Source: Sphingomonas sp. AX6 (GTDB lineage Bacteria > Pseudomonadota > Alphaproteobacteria > Sphingomonadales > Sphingomonadaceae). Taken from it: 64,000 nt of DNA. A program made the translations under genes and the position numbers. The notes below the pieces were generated by a model, which saw only the letters and a program-made list of their open reading frames with translations, searched no databases and had not been told where the DNA came from. Of the stretch, positions 51,995-60,810 are shown one piece after another; position 1 is the stretch's first letter, and every line of letters starts with the position of its first letter. The DNA lies in NCBI RefSeq assembly GCF_902506605.1, contig NZ_LR733979.1, positions 1,747,712 to 1,811,711 of the forward strand, given 5' to 3'.

Positions 51995-52604
51995 GCGTAC
52001 CGTCCATCTGGTCGATGACGACGACGCGATCCGCAGGTCGGCGGGATTCCTGTTGAAGACTTCGGGCTTTCTGGTCGTCCCTTACGCATCTGGCGACGCA
52101 TTTCTGGCGCAGGCCAAATCGGCGGTGCCGGGCTGCGTCCTGCTCGACATCCGAATGCCTGGCATGGACGGGTTGGAGGTTCAGCAGGCGATGATCGATC
52201 GCGGCATTGCCCTGCCTGTCGTTATGCTCACGGGTCACGGCGACATTACCCTCGCTGTCCGGGCGATGAAGGCGGGTGCGGTCGATTTTCTGGAAAAGCC
52301 ATTCGAAAAGACGGCGTTGCTCGGCGCCGTCGATAAAGCGTTCAATCGGCTACGGCAGGGGGACCGGCTGCAAATGAGCGCGGCAGACGCGACCCTTCAG
52401 TTGGCGTCGCTGACCGGGCGAGAGCGGGACGTGGTTGCCGGGCTGATTCAAGGCCATCCCAACAAGACGATTGCTTTCGATCTGGGAATCTCGTCGCGCA
52501 CGGTCGAGATCCACCGCGCCAATCTGATGCGCAAGCTGGGAGCGACGAGCCTGTCCGATGTGCTGCAAATTGCGTTTGCGGCGAAACTGGGCGCTGACGA
52601 CTGA
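51987..52604 (+). CDS. fixJ: Response regulator FixJ
   Basis: 205 residues. The receiver domain has the acidic pocket DDDDAIR, phospho-accepting Asp54 in [11 protein letters not shown] and Lys in [11 protein letters not shown]. The C-terminal LuxR-type HTH is complete ([43 protein letters not shown]). Phosphorylated FixJ activates genes when oxygen is low. It overlaps fixL by 8 bp, the standard pair. FixJ-like boxes in the surrounding block are its likely targets. Confidence 0.95.
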   Translation: MTERTVHLVDDDDAIRRSAGFLLKTSGFLVVPYASGDAFLAQAKSAVPGCVLLDIRMPGMDGLEVQQAMIDRGIALPVVMLTGHGDITLAVRAMKAGAVDFLEKPFEKTALLGAVDKAFNRLRQGDRLQMSAADATLQLASLTGRERDVVAGLIQGHPNKTIAFDLGISSRTVEIHRANLMRKLGATSLSDVLQIAFAAKLGADD

Positions 52605-52687
52605 TCCCCATTTATGGGAACACTACCTAACGACGTGGTCTGCTGACTGGTCGATCCTCGGGAATGGACTTCAACGAGGATATGCTG

Positions 52688-53083
52688 ATGTCGGCCCAAG
52701 CCGCGCCGAATTCCAACCAACGAATTCCAATCTCACTTGTCGACGACGACATGATAGTGCGGCGGAAGCTGCAACTCTTGCTTCATGCCAGCGATTACGA
52801 CGTTCGTGCTTACGCCCATCCCGATATGCTGCTCGCCGATCCCGCATCGCAGATCAGCGCATGCCTGGTATCCGATCTCAACATGCCGGCGATGGACGGG
52901 TTCGCGTTGCTGCGCCGGTTGCGGTCGGGCGGGTGGTCGGGGCCAGCGATCTTGATTACGTCGTCCACGGATCACGATCTCGCAGCACGAGCGGCGGACG
53001 AGGGGTTTCACGCAGTGCTTAAAAAGCCGCTGGCAGATCGGGTCGTACTGGCTGTGGTTCGGGATGCGCTGGCGGCGCGATAA
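52688..53083 (+). CDS. Single-domain response regulator
   Basis: 131 residues from the ATG at 52688 (GAGG eight bases upstream). A start at 52664 is also possible. It is a receiver domain alone: LVDDDMIVRRKL, phospho-Asp in LVSDLNMPAMDG, ITSSTDHDLA and LKKPLADRVVL. It is close to FixJ in sequence style but lacks the DNA-binding half. It could act as a phosphate sink or competitor for FixL. It follows fixJ by 83 bp. Confidence 0.85.
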   Translation: MSAQAAPNSNQRIPISLVDDDMIVRRKLQLLLHASDYDVRAYAHPDMLLADPASQISACLVSDLNMPAMDGFALLRRLRSGGWSGPAILITSSTDHDLAARAADEGFHAVLKKPLADRVVLAVVRDALAAR

Positions 53084-53130
53084 TCGAGAGCGCCCCATAG
53101 ACGATCGGCAAATACCGGGAGCGTCCGATC

Positions 53131-54156
53131 TCAGTCTCCATCCGCCAGGATCACGATCGGCGCGCCGGTGCTTCCTGCGCTCAGCGTATCCGGCGTGATG
53201 ACCACGGTGGTGCCCGGCGATAGAAGCTTAACCAGTCCCTGCTTGAACGCGTCGTCCACGACGATGCGGTCTTTCGGAGGTACTTCATCGGGCACGGCGG
53301 CAGTGGATTTGTCCCACGGCAATGCGACCGACAGCCAGTGCAATCCCGCCTCATCCACCGCGCGCACCATATAGGCTGCCGGCCGCAGTACGGCGTGTCG
53401 CAATGCGATGGGGGCGGACCCGATCTGTTTGCCGTTGCGCAGCACGACCAACCGCTGATCGGCAGCGCTGATGATGATGGAGATCGGGCCCGCAGGCGCC
53501 AACTCGGGCTGCCAGAGTACCGCCTCTGCCCGCGATGGCGGATCCTCATTCGCGGTCAACATGCCAGGCGATGGGGCGACCCTTGGCACCGGCGCATCGT
53601 CGCTGATGATGACTGTCATGCCCCGCACCGTGACGCCGTACAGCATCTTGGCGAATTCGGTTGGCAGGCGAATACAGCCGTGTGAGGCCGGAAAGCCCGG
53701 AACCTTGCCCGCGTGCATCGCGATGCCGTCCCAGGTCAGCCGTTGCATGAACGGCATCGGCGCGTCGTCATACAGGTTCGACTTATGGTCGATATCCTTT
53801 TGCAGAACGGTGAAGATGCCGGTCGGCGTTTCGCGCCCCTCGCTGCCTGTCGACACGGTGGACACGCCGATGATCACCCCGTTGCGATAGACATAAGCGC
53901 GTTGCCGTTGAAGGCTGACGACGATCATCATCGGCCCTTCTGGCGCGACTTGCGGCGCCCAAATGAATTCGCCCGGTTTCAGTTTTTCCACGGCGTCGGA
54001 CACTGTGATTGGCGGAGCCGACGATTGGGCGAGCGCTGAAATCGGCACTGCGACGCTCCCGACCATCAATAAGACGGCGAGGACGCTGCTCATGTTCTGA
54101 CGAGCGGCGATGGTGGTGCGGAATGGAGCCGGCGGGCGTGGGATCAAGATGTTCAT
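53131..54156 (-). CDS. L,D-transpeptidase (YkuD) with a duplicated fold
   Basis: 341 residues from the ATG at 54156, with a signal sequence (VLAVLLMVGSVAVPISALAQ). The frame continues to 54330 but overlaps the divergent ATPase start. The YkuD domain has the active site FPASHGCIRLPTEFAKMLYG with catalytic Cys. A second, degenerate copy of the same fold follows (WQPELAPAGPISIIISAADQRLVVLRNG echoes WAPQVAPEGPMMIVVSLQRQRAYVYRNG) without the Cys motif. The enzyme should make 3-3 cross-links in peptidoglycan. It diverges from the P-type ATPase across FixJ-like box b. Confidence 0.9.
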   Translation of the reverse strand: MNILIPRPPAPFRTTIAARQNMSSVLAVLLMVGSVAVPISALAQSSAPPITVSDAVEKLKPGEFIWAPQVAPEGPMMIVVSLQRQRAYVYRNGVIIGVSTVSTGSEGRETPTGIFTVLQKDIDHKSNLYDDAPMPFMQRLTWDGIAMHAGKVPGFPASHGCIRLPTEFAKMLYGVTVRGMTVIISDDAPVPRVAPSPGMLTANEDPPSRAEAVLWQPELAPAGPISIIISAADQRLVVLRNGKQIGSAPIALRHAVLRPAAYMVRAVDEAGLHWLSVALPWDKSTAAVPDEVPPKDRIVVDDAFKQGLVKLLSPGTTVVITPDTLSAGSTGAPIVILADGD

Positions 54157-54235
54157 GAGCCGGAAGCTAGCAGCGACGCGGGGTGTGCGAATTACGCGCT
54201 TGTGCGTAGTCCGCGATCGCGGCCGTTGCCCAACA

Positions 54236-54255
54236 TATCGGTAGTATCCCTTATT
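54236..54255 (+). promoter_or_regulatory. FixJ-like box, copy b
   Basis: TATCGGTAGTATCCCTTATT. The core GTAGTATCCCTTA differs by one base from the GTAGTTTCCCTTA form I recall from rhizobial FixJ-controlled promoters. It lies 34 bases before the P-type ATPase ATG and 80 bases from the divergent L,D-transpeptidase start, so it could serve either. Confidence 0.55.
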
Positions 54256-54288
54256 ATATCTCGCTCTCGCCGCCGATAACTTTGCCCG

Positions 54289-56937
54289 ATGGCGAAGACG
54301 GAAATTGCGAACGGCACGGCGATCTGGCACGCGATGCCGTCGGCGGAAGCGCTTGTACGCCTCGATGCGTCGATGGCCGGACTAACCAGCACAACCGCCA
54401 GCAAGCGGTCGGCCAAGTACGGCGCGAACAGACTCCCCCGTGCGAAACCAATCCGGGCTTCGGCGCTGTTTATCGGTCAGTTTCGGAGCCCATTAATCTA
54501 CCTGCTGCTCGTCGCCAGCGTGATCGCAATGGCGATGCGGGATTGGGTGGACGCCGGCTTCATCCTGGGCGTGCTCTTGCTCAATGCGGTGATTGGGACG
54601 ACGCAGGAAGCCAAGGCGGGTTCGAGCGCCGATGCCCTGCACCAGATGATTCAACATATCGCACATGTTCGCCGCGACGGCACGCTAACCCAGATATCTG
54701 CGGACGCCATCGTGCCGGGCGATATCGTCGAGTTGGAAAGCGGGATGCAGGTTCCCGCCGACATTCGACTGGTCGAGAGCAATGTGCTGACTGTGGACGA
54801 AAGCCTGCTGACCGGAGAGGCGGCTGCCGTCGGCAAGGATAGCGGCGCAACCGTGGCGTCGGATGCGCCCACGGGTGACCGGTCGACGCTTGCGCACGCC
54901 GGAACCACGATCACCAGCGGACGTGGCGTCGGCGTGGTCGTAGCGATTGGTAAGGACACCGCACTTGGTGCCGTCGCAGGGTCTCTGTCGGCCGCCCCTG
55001 CAACCGCCTCTCCACTGGTGCTGCAAATGAAGCGGCTCAGCCGCCAAATCGCGATCGGCGCTGTGGTGGTGATCCTAATGTTCGGACTGGCGCTGGCCTG
55101 GCGGGGCGCACCGCCCCAGGACATCTTCCTGCTCGCGGTCGCGCTGGCGGTGTCGGCGATCCCCGAAGGACTGCCGATCGCAGTTACCGTCGCGCTCGCC
55201 GCCGCGAGCTGGCGCATGGCGCAGCGCCACGTGATCGTGCGGTCGCTACCCGCGGTCGAGGGGCTGGGCGCCTGTACCATCATTGCAACCGACAAGACCG
55301 GGACGCTTACCCTCAATCGCCTTTCGGTCGAGCATGTTCTGTTGCCCGATGGCCGAAATCTCGATGCTCCCGCTTGGCGCGGTATCGCCGCCGATGATGC
55401 GATGACTGCCCTGGCTCGATCTGGAGCGCTGGGTAATGAGGCAACCGAGACCCCGGATGGCGCAGTTGGCGACGCAGTCGACGTCGCCCTGCTGGCCTTT
55501 GCGCGTGAGATCGGCATCGACGTCGGCAAGCTGCGCGAGGAGTCGCAGTTGCTGGCACGCCAGCCCTACGAGCCCGCGCTTAAATTTGCTGCGGCACTAG
55601 TTCGCCGCGCCGGGTGTGACGTTCTGCACGCAAAGGGCGCGGTCGAGACCATCTTGCCGATGTGCGTTGACGTGCCGTCTGGTATCGCCGCCGAAGCAAT
55701 CCGACTGGCAGCAGCGGGATATCGTGTGCTTGCGGTCGCGAGCGGAAGCGCATCTCCCGATCCTGCGCACCCGGTAAAGCTTACGCTCCGCGGCCTCATA
55801 TGCCTGTCCGATCCGGTGCGCTCCGAAGTTCCGGCTGCAATCGCCGCGTGCCGCGATGCCGGGATCGGCGTACGAATGGTGACTGGCGACCATCCTGCCA
55901 CTGCGCTCGCCATCGCTCGAACCCTCGGCATCGCGGATCGTGAAGATCAGGTCGCAACTGGGGCGCAGATCGCGGCGCTGTCAGGTGGCGATCTTCGCGA
56001 TCGTCTGGCAACGGCAAGGGTGCTCGCCCGGTTCGAACCCGCGCAGAAACTGGCGTTGGTCCAGGCGCTTCAAGCGAACGGGCATCTCGTCGCGGTGACG
56101 GGCGACGGGGTGAACGACGCACCGGCGCTGAAGGCTGCCCATATCGGCGTTGCGATGGGCAAGGGTGGCACCGATGTCGCGCGTGGGGTCGCGGATCTAG
56201 TGCTTACCGACGACAATTTCGCATCGATCGTCAGTGGCATCGGGGAAGGGCGTACGACCTACGACAATGTCCGCAGGATCGTGATCGTGCTGGTCAGCAC
56301 TGGATTGAGCGAAGTTGTGATGTTCGCTGCGGCGCTGATGCTTGGGCTACCGATGCCGCTCGCAGCCGTGCAACTGTTGTGGTTAAATGTCGTCACCAAC
56401 GGCATGCAGGACGTGACGCTCGGCTTCGAACGCGGCACCGGAGATTCCCTGAAACGACCGCCTCGCCCACCAAGTCAACCGCTGATCGATCGTACGGCGT
56501 TGATGATGATCGTTCCGCCCGCACTTTACATGGCGGCGACGGCGATTGCGCTGTTCGCGTGGCAACTGGAACGGGGCGCCTCGGTCGAGGCTGCACGAAA
56601 CTTCGTCCTGTTTACCACCGTGCTGTTCCAGAACGCTTATGTGCTGGGCATGCGATCGGAGCGGACCGCGCTGTTCCGGCTCCCACTGTTCGGCAATCCG
56701 TGGTTGCTGGTCGGTGTTGGAAGTGCGCTTATGTTGCAGCTCGTCGTTCAATATCTGCCGATCGCGGGCAGCGTACTTGGAACCGCGCCGATGGAGGGGG
56801 CGGACTATCTGCGCGCGATAGCAGCAGCAGGCGGATTGCTCGTCGTCACGGAGATCACAAAGGTTTTCGTTTCTCGACAAGGAAAAGCTCGCGAAGTCAG
56901 TTATGCCCCGTTGATCCATGCGGAGTTGACCGCATGA
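54289..56937 (+). CDS. P-type cation-transporting ATPase (P2-like)
   Basis: 882 residues. Motifs in order: an N-terminal cation-ATPase domain, LLTGEAAAVGK (actuator), AIPEGLPIAVT (ion-binding helix), phospho-Asp335 in ATDKTGTLTLN, a KGA nucleotide-binding motif (VLHAKGAVETIL), MVTGDHPATALAIA and VTGDGVNDAPALKAAHIG. About ten membrane helices are present. The C-terminal set (LLWLNVVTNGMQD) fits Ca2+- or Mg2+-type pumps. It starts a three-gene unit (ATPase, VIT1-like, AI-2E type) with overlapping stops and starts, downstream of FixJ-like box b. Confidence 0.93.
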   Translation: MAKTEIANGTAIWHAMPSAEALVRLDASMAGLTSTTASKRSAKYGANRLPRAKPIRASALFIGQFRSPLIYLLLVASVIAMAMRDWVDAGFILGVLLLNAVIGTTQEAKAGSSADALHQMIQHIAHVRRDGTLTQISADAIVPGDIVELESGMQVPADIRLVESNVLTVDESLLTGEAAAVGKDSGATVASDAPTGDRSTLAHAGTTITSGRGVGVVVAIGKDTALGAVAGSLSAAPATASPLVLQMKRLSRQIAIGAVVVILMFGLALAWRGAPPQDIFLLAVALAVSAIPEGLPIAVTVALAAASWRMAQRHVIVRSLPAVEGLGACTIIATDKTGTLTLNRLSVEHVLLPDGRNLDAPAWRGIAADDAMTALARSGALGNEATETPDGAVGDAVDVALLAFAREIGIDVGKLREESQLLARQPYEPALKFAAALVRRAGCDVLHAKGAVETILPMCVDVPSGIAAEAIRLAAAGYRVLAVASGSASPDPAHPVKLTLRGLICLSDPVRSEVPAAIAACRDAGIGVRMVTGDHPATALAIARTLGIADREDQVATGAQIAALSGGDLRDRLATARVLARFEPAQKLALVQALQANGHLVAVTGDGVNDAPALKAAHIGVAMGKGGTDVARGVADLVLTDDNFASIVSGIGEGRTTYDNVRRIVIVLVSTGLSEVVMFAAALMLGLPMPLAAVQLLWLNVVTNGMQDVTLGFERGTGDSLKRPPRPPSQPLIDRTALMMIVPPALYMAATAIALFAWQLERGASVEAARNFVLFTTVLFQNAYVLGMRSERTALFRLPLFGNPWLLVGVGSALMLQLVVQYLPIAGSVLGTAPMEGADYLRAIAAAGGLLVVTEITKVFVSRQGKAREVSYAPLIHAELTA

Positions 56938-57635
56938 CCGTCGGCAAACGGCATCTGGAAGGACATCGGGTCGCTCGTGTCGGCTGGCTGCGTGCTGCCG
57001 TCCTCGGTGCCAATGACGGCATCGTATCGACCGCCAGCCTGGTCCTTGGCATCGCGGCAGCATCGGGGGGACGCGGCGATATTCTGCTTGCTGGTTCGGC
57101 GGGCCTGGTCGCCGGCGCGATGTCGATGGCGGCGGGCGAATATGTCTCGGTAAGTTCCCAATCCGATACCGAACGCGGAGAACTGGCGCGCGAAAGGATC
57201 GAACTCGCCGGCGATATTGACGCTGAACGTGCCGAGCTTGCGGCCATCTACATGCGGCGGGGCGTCGATCGCGATACCGCGCAAAAGGTCGCAGTCCAGA
57301 TGATGGCGCAGGATGCGTTGGGCGCACATGCGCGCGACGAGCTTGGCATTTCGGAACTGACGACAGCGCGTCCGCTTCAGGCGGCATTGACCTCGGCGGC
57401 CACCTTTACCGGGGGGGCTGCACTGCCGCTGATGACGGTCATACTGACGCCGGTTGCTCAGCTCATACCAATTGTCGCCATCGCCTCGTTGTTGTTTCTT
57501 GCCCTTCTTGGCACGCTCGGCGCTGTAGCGGGGGGAGCGAATATTGGCCGCGCGACTGGCCGAGTTGCGTTTTGGGGTGCGCTCGCAATGGCGCTCACTG
57601 CAGGGATCGGTCGGATCGTCGGGACTTCGGTCTGA
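56934..57635 (+). CDS. VIT1/CCC1-family membrane transporter
   Basis: 233 residues from the ATG that overlaps the ATPase stop (ATGA). The family signature is clear: LRAAVLGANDGIVSTASLVLGIAAA, AGAMSMAAGEYVSVSSQSDTERGEL, and C-terminal helices. VIT1/CCC1 proteins move Fe2+ or Mn2+ across membranes. The frame extends far upstream (56379) inside the ATPase but only in shadow sequence. Co-translation with the cation ATPase suggests coordinated metal handling under low oxygen. Confidence 0.92.
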   Translation: MTVGKRHLEGHRVARVGWLRAAVLGANDGIVSTASLVLGIAAASGGRGDILLAGSAGLVAGAMSMAAGEYVSVSSQSDTERGELARERIELAGDIDAERAELAAIYMRRGVDRDTAQKVAVQMMAQDALGAHARDELGISELTTARPLQAALTSAATFTGGAALPLMTVILTPVAQLIPIVAIASLLFLALLGTLGAVAGGANIGRATGRVAFWGALAMALTAGIGRIVGTSV

Positions 57636-58654
57636 TGCGCGCGCGTGGCAGCATGGACATCGTCCGCATCACCCTGATCGTGGTCGGTGTGGTGTGCTCG
57701 ATATTGATTGTTTGGCAACTACGCTCGTTCATCCTCATGGTGTTTGCAGCGGTTCTGTTCGCGGTGATATTTCAGGCGGCGGCGGCCCCGGTATCCCGGT
57801 GGACGAAGCTTCCTCATGGGGTCAGTCTCACGCTTGCCGTGGCATTGCTGCTCGCAGCTGTCGGCTTCATCCTGCTCCTGTTCGGCAGCCAGTTCAGCGT
57901 CCAGATGCAAAGCCTCTTCTCGCAACTGCCTGCGGCATGGTCACTGTTCAAAACTCGAACCGGATTGCTGGATCTGGACCGCCAGATCCTGGTGCAGTTG
58001 CAAGAGATGGCACCGAACGGCGGCGCCGTATTGAGCGCGGTCGGGAGCCTGCTCGGCGGGATTGGCGCTGCGCTTTCCGGTCTTTTGCTTTCACTGGTGG
58101 CCGGGATTTACATCGCGGCTCAGCCGCAGCGTTATCTCGATGGGCTGGTGGCGTCATTCCCCTATCGCCATCGTGCCAATGTCCGCGAAGCGTTGATCGC
58201 TGCCGGAACCGCGTTGCGCAAGTGGCTGGTCGGACAGTTGGTAGCGATGACCCTTGTCGGGTTACTGGCCGGGGTCGGGCTCTGGCTGCTGGATGTCCCC
58301 TCGCCGCTGGCGCTGGGGCTTATCGCCGGACTTCTCGAATTCGTGCCGGTCGCGGGGCCATTCGCATCGGCAGTGCCGGCCATCCTGCTGGCACTTGCGG
58401 TGGGATGGGAGAAGGCCGCGATGGTCGCGCTGCTGTACTTCGGCATCCAGCAGATTGAGGGGAATTTGATAACCACGCTCGTGCAACAGCAATCAGTCGA
58501 TCTACCGCCGGCGCTCACGCTGTTTGCGCTGGTGGCGTTCGGATTGCTGTTCGGATTACTGGGGGTGTTGCTGGCAGCGCCGCTGACCGTGTGTCTCTAT
58601 GTCTGGGTCAAGAAGCTTTACGCACGCGATACGCTCGCTTCCTCGACAGCCTGA
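57635..58654 (+). CDS. AI-2E (PerM)-family membrane protein
   Basis: 339 residues from the ATG that overlaps the previous stop (TGATG). Eight hydrophobic segments and the conserved WLVGQLVAMTLVGLLAG, IAGLLEFVPVAGPFASAVPAILLAL and IQQIEGNLITTLVQQQSVDLPPALTLF mark the AI-2E/PerM family. Members include exporters of autoinducer-2 and sodium-proton exchangers, so the substrate is open. It is the last gene of the ATPase unit. Confidence 0.92.
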   Translation: MRARGSMDIVRITLIVVGVVCSILIVWQLRSFILMVFAAVLFAVIFQAAAAPVSRWTKLPHGVSLTLAVALLLAAVGFILLLFGSQFSVQMQSLFSQLPAAWSLFKTRTGLLDLDRQILVQLQEMAPNGGAVLSAVGSLLGGIGAALSGLLLSLVAGIYIAAQPQRYLDGLVASFPYRHRANVREALIAAGTALRKWLVGQLVAMTLVGLLAGVGLWLLDVPSPLALGLIAGLLEFVPVAGPFASAVPAILLALAVGWEKAAMVALLYFGIQQIEGNLITTLVQQQSVDLPPALTLFALVAFGLLFGLLGVLLAAPLTVCLYVWVKKLYARDTLASSTA

Positions 58655-58665
58655 AAGCGCGCACG

Positions 58666-59196
58666 CTAATCGATCCGTCGAATGGTTTCGCTGAGTGTGG
58701 CCACCCGGACGCCCAACCGCTTGAACGTCATATGGTTGGCGATCGAGCCGTCGGCTTGCTTGGTCAACCACTGCTCGGCCGTCGTTCCCCCGGACTTCAG
58801 GGTGTAGCGGATCTGGAGACGGTCGCCTCGGATATCGAGCAACACTGGCCCGGCTGCATCGGTTAGGGTTCCAGCATAATGACCGGGCGCCACTTCATTG
58901 ATCCGCCATGTACGTAGTACGCTTCGCTTGCCTGCTTGCTCGACCAATTGTTGTAGGACGAGCGTGCCGTCGTCTTCCAGCCGGCCTTGTCCGCGAACGT
59001 GCATTGAGCGTCTAGGAGCGAACATTATTTTAAGGGAGCCGACCCCCTCCGTTCGCCCCAGGAAGGCTGCTTCGACATCGAAGGTTTCATTGTGTGGAAC
59101 CAGTGAGATCTGGCCCCGAAGTGGTGTGCAGCCGACAGTCAATAAAGCTGCCAGGATCAGGGTGGTGCGCGAATTGCGGGTCGCCCTGCTAATCAT
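58666..59196 (-). CDS. DUF3833-like lipoprotein
   Basis: 176 residues from the ATG at 59196. The signal ends in a lipobox (LLTVGC). The body matches the DUF3833 pattern: FLGRTEGVGSLKIMF, RGQGRLEDDGTLVLQQLV, RTWRINEVAPGHYAGTL, EQWLTKQADGSIANHMTFKRLGVRVATLSETI. Function is unknown. The family is a beta-rich periplasmic fold. It starts one base inside the stop of the K+-channel gene, so both are in one operon driven from about 59.77 kb. Confidence 0.8.
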   Translation of the reverse strand: MISRATRNSRTTLILAALLTVGCTPLRGQISLVPHNETFDVEAAFLGRTEGVGSLKIMFAPRRSMHVRGQGRLEDDGTLVLQQLVEQAGKRSVLRTWRINEVAPGHYAGTLTDAAGPVLLDIRGDRLQIRYTLKSGGTTAEQWLTKQADGSIANHMTFKRLGVRVATLSETIRRID

Positions 59197-59654
59197 CAAT
59201 TCGCATTCTCCAATTCGCGTTCGAGCAGCTTCATCCGATCCACGACGGCGAAGAAGAACGCGGTGGACCATCCGAGCAAAATGATTCCATTCGCGCCCTC
59301 AATGGCACCGATAAGTCGACTGTTGGCCGGAAGGACCAGGTCTCCGTACCCGATCGTCGCATATGTAGAGGTGGAGAAGTAGAGCGCCGCTTCGAAGGTC
59401 TGGATGGCCGAGGTGCTCCAGTACAGCAGCGCATAGCTCCAGATCTCAATTCCGTGCAGTGCGAACAAGCCGAAAGCCGCAGCGAGAATTGCCGCTGCAT
59501 CGCTCATGATGCTCCGCGTGCGACCGGCGCTGGGGCGATATCGACCGATCAGCGCGAGCAATCCGGATAGCCCGATGAAATGGACCAGCACGGTCACCGA
59601 AACCATCAAGGTCGCAATTGCAAGCTGCTTCAGGACGTCCATGAAGGCGGCCAC
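59196..59654 (-). CDS. Small two-helix potassium channel-like protein
   Basis: 152 residues. Two or three membrane helices frame a pore loop with the K+-selectivity motif TYATIGYGD (STSTYATIGYGDLVLP), the Ion_trans_2 family. The last helix (GIILLGWSTAFFFAVVDR) is followed by a short charged tail. An ATG twelve bases further in (59642) is also possible. FixJ-like box c lies about 111 bases upstream and points at it. It may help balance membrane potential under respiratory limitation, which is inference. Confidence 0.85.
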   Translation of the reverse strand: MAAFMDVLKQLAIATLMVSVTVLVHFIGLSGLLALIGRYRPSAGRTRSIMSDAAAILAAAFGLFALHGIEIWSYALLYWSTSAIQTFEAALYFSTSTYATIGYGDLVLPANSRLIGAIEGANGIILLGWSTAFFFAVVDRMKLLERELENAN

Positions 59655-59764
59655 TGTGGAGAAGCCACTCTGCGCAAGTGTCTGTGCGCCATCTCAATTA
59701 TGATTTTCATTGTCGTGTCCCGCAACGTTGCAACCGGGATTTGGGCGCGATGGAGCGCGGCGCC

Positions 59765-59784
59765 TATCAGGGATGATACGGATG
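59765..59784 (-). promoter_or_regulatory. FixJ-like box, copy c
   Basis: Minus strand: CATCCGTATCATCCCTGATA. It differs from copy d in only 3 of 20 positions. It points towards the K+-channel and DUF3833 genes, 111 bases before the first. It is also 63 bases from the start of the divergent dehydrogenase. Confidence 0.55.
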
Positions 59785-59846
59785 TCGGGCGGCTCACCAC
59801 CAGCGCATTGGATGGAGCAATCACGTTCCAGATCAAGGAAGCATCA

Positions 59847-60797
59847 TTGAGCCAACTCCATCGTATTGCGATCATCGGGGCCGGTCACGTCGGAGCCACG
59901 GCGGCTTACGCGCTTATGTTACGCGCATTGGTTCACGAAATCGTCTTGCTGGACGAAGACATGGCACTCGCGTCAGCCGAGGCGGCTGATTTGTCGGATG
60001 CCAACGCACTCGCCCGGCCCGCGCGCATCTGGGCAGGAACCTACGAAGATGCCGCCAGAGCGCAGGTCGTCGTCGTCACCGCTGGCGCAGCAACCCATGG
60101 TAGCGAGACCAGATTGTCGGTCGCTGCGCGGAGCGCTGAGATCATGACAGCATGCATTGGTTCTCTCATGGATGCCGGTTTTTCTGGTGTATTGGTGATT
60201 GCTGCCAACCCGGTGGATTTGATGGCGCAAATCGCGCTGCGTGCATCGGGGCTGAAGTCGGCACAGGTGATTGGAACCGGAACACTGTTGGATTCTGCCC
60301 GTATGCGACAGGCGCTAGCCGCGCTGGTGAATGTGGCACCCGTTTCGATCGATGGCTTCGTGCTGGGCGAACACGGAGATAGCGAGGTAGCTGCGCTATC
60401 GACGGTACGCATTGGCGGCTTGCCGCTTGCCACTTTTGCGAGTGCAGGGACTGAGCCGGATTTTGCGACACTCGCTACCGACGTGCGGGACGCTGGCTAT
60501 ACGATCATTGCAGGCAAGGGTTACACGTCGTTTGGCATCGCGACCGCGATCGTGCGCATCTGCGAGGCGATCGTGCGCGATGAACAGGCGGTCTTGCCCG
60601 TTTCCACCCTGATGACGGGAGAACTCGGGATTTCCGACGTATATCTAAGCTTGCCGTGCGTCATCGGTGCCAGCGGCGTGGAACGAATTTTACCGCTGGA
60701 TCTGCCGCCAATGGAATTGGCTGCGCTTCGGGGATCTGCTGAGGTGCTGCGCGAGGCGTTCACGCAGATCGCACCTACCGCGTACCCGCCTTCCTGA
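59847..60797 (+). CDS. L-lactate/malate dehydrogenase family
   Basis: 316 residues from a TTG with CAAGGAAG seven bases upstream. The frame is open to 59580 but the NAD-binding start IAIIGAGHVGATAAYALM fixes the true N-terminus. The catalytic His is in LGEHGDSEVA, and the NAD loop (VVVTAGAATHGSETRL) and ANPVDLMA follow family style. The substrate-loop sequence THGSETRL and the GEHGDSE form favour lactate dehydrogenase over malate dehydrogenase, but specificity is not certain. It would regenerate NAD+ when respiration is limited. The gene diverges from the K+-channel gene. Confidence 0.88.
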   Translation: MSQLHRIAIIGAGHVGATAAYALMLRALVHEIVLLDEDMALASAEAADLSDANALARPARIWAGTYEDAARAQVVVVTAGAATHGSETRLSVAARSAEIMTACIGSLMDAGFSGVLVIAANPVDLMAQIALRASGLKSAQVIGTGTLLDSARMRQALAALVNVAPVSIDGFVLGEHGDSEVAALSTVRIGGLPLATFASAGTEPDFATLATDVRDAGYTIIAGKGYTSFGIATAIVRICEAIVRDEQAVLPVSTLMTGELGISDVYLSLPCVIGASGVERILPLDLPPMELAALRGSAEVLREAFTQIAPTAYPPS

Positions 60798-60810
60798 TGT
60801 TTTCGTGGGG

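Noticed and set aside
56379..56933. Longer N-terminus for the VIT1-like protein
   Set aside because: The extension lies wholly inside the ATPase gene and is a shadow. The ATGA overlap at 56934 is the credible start.
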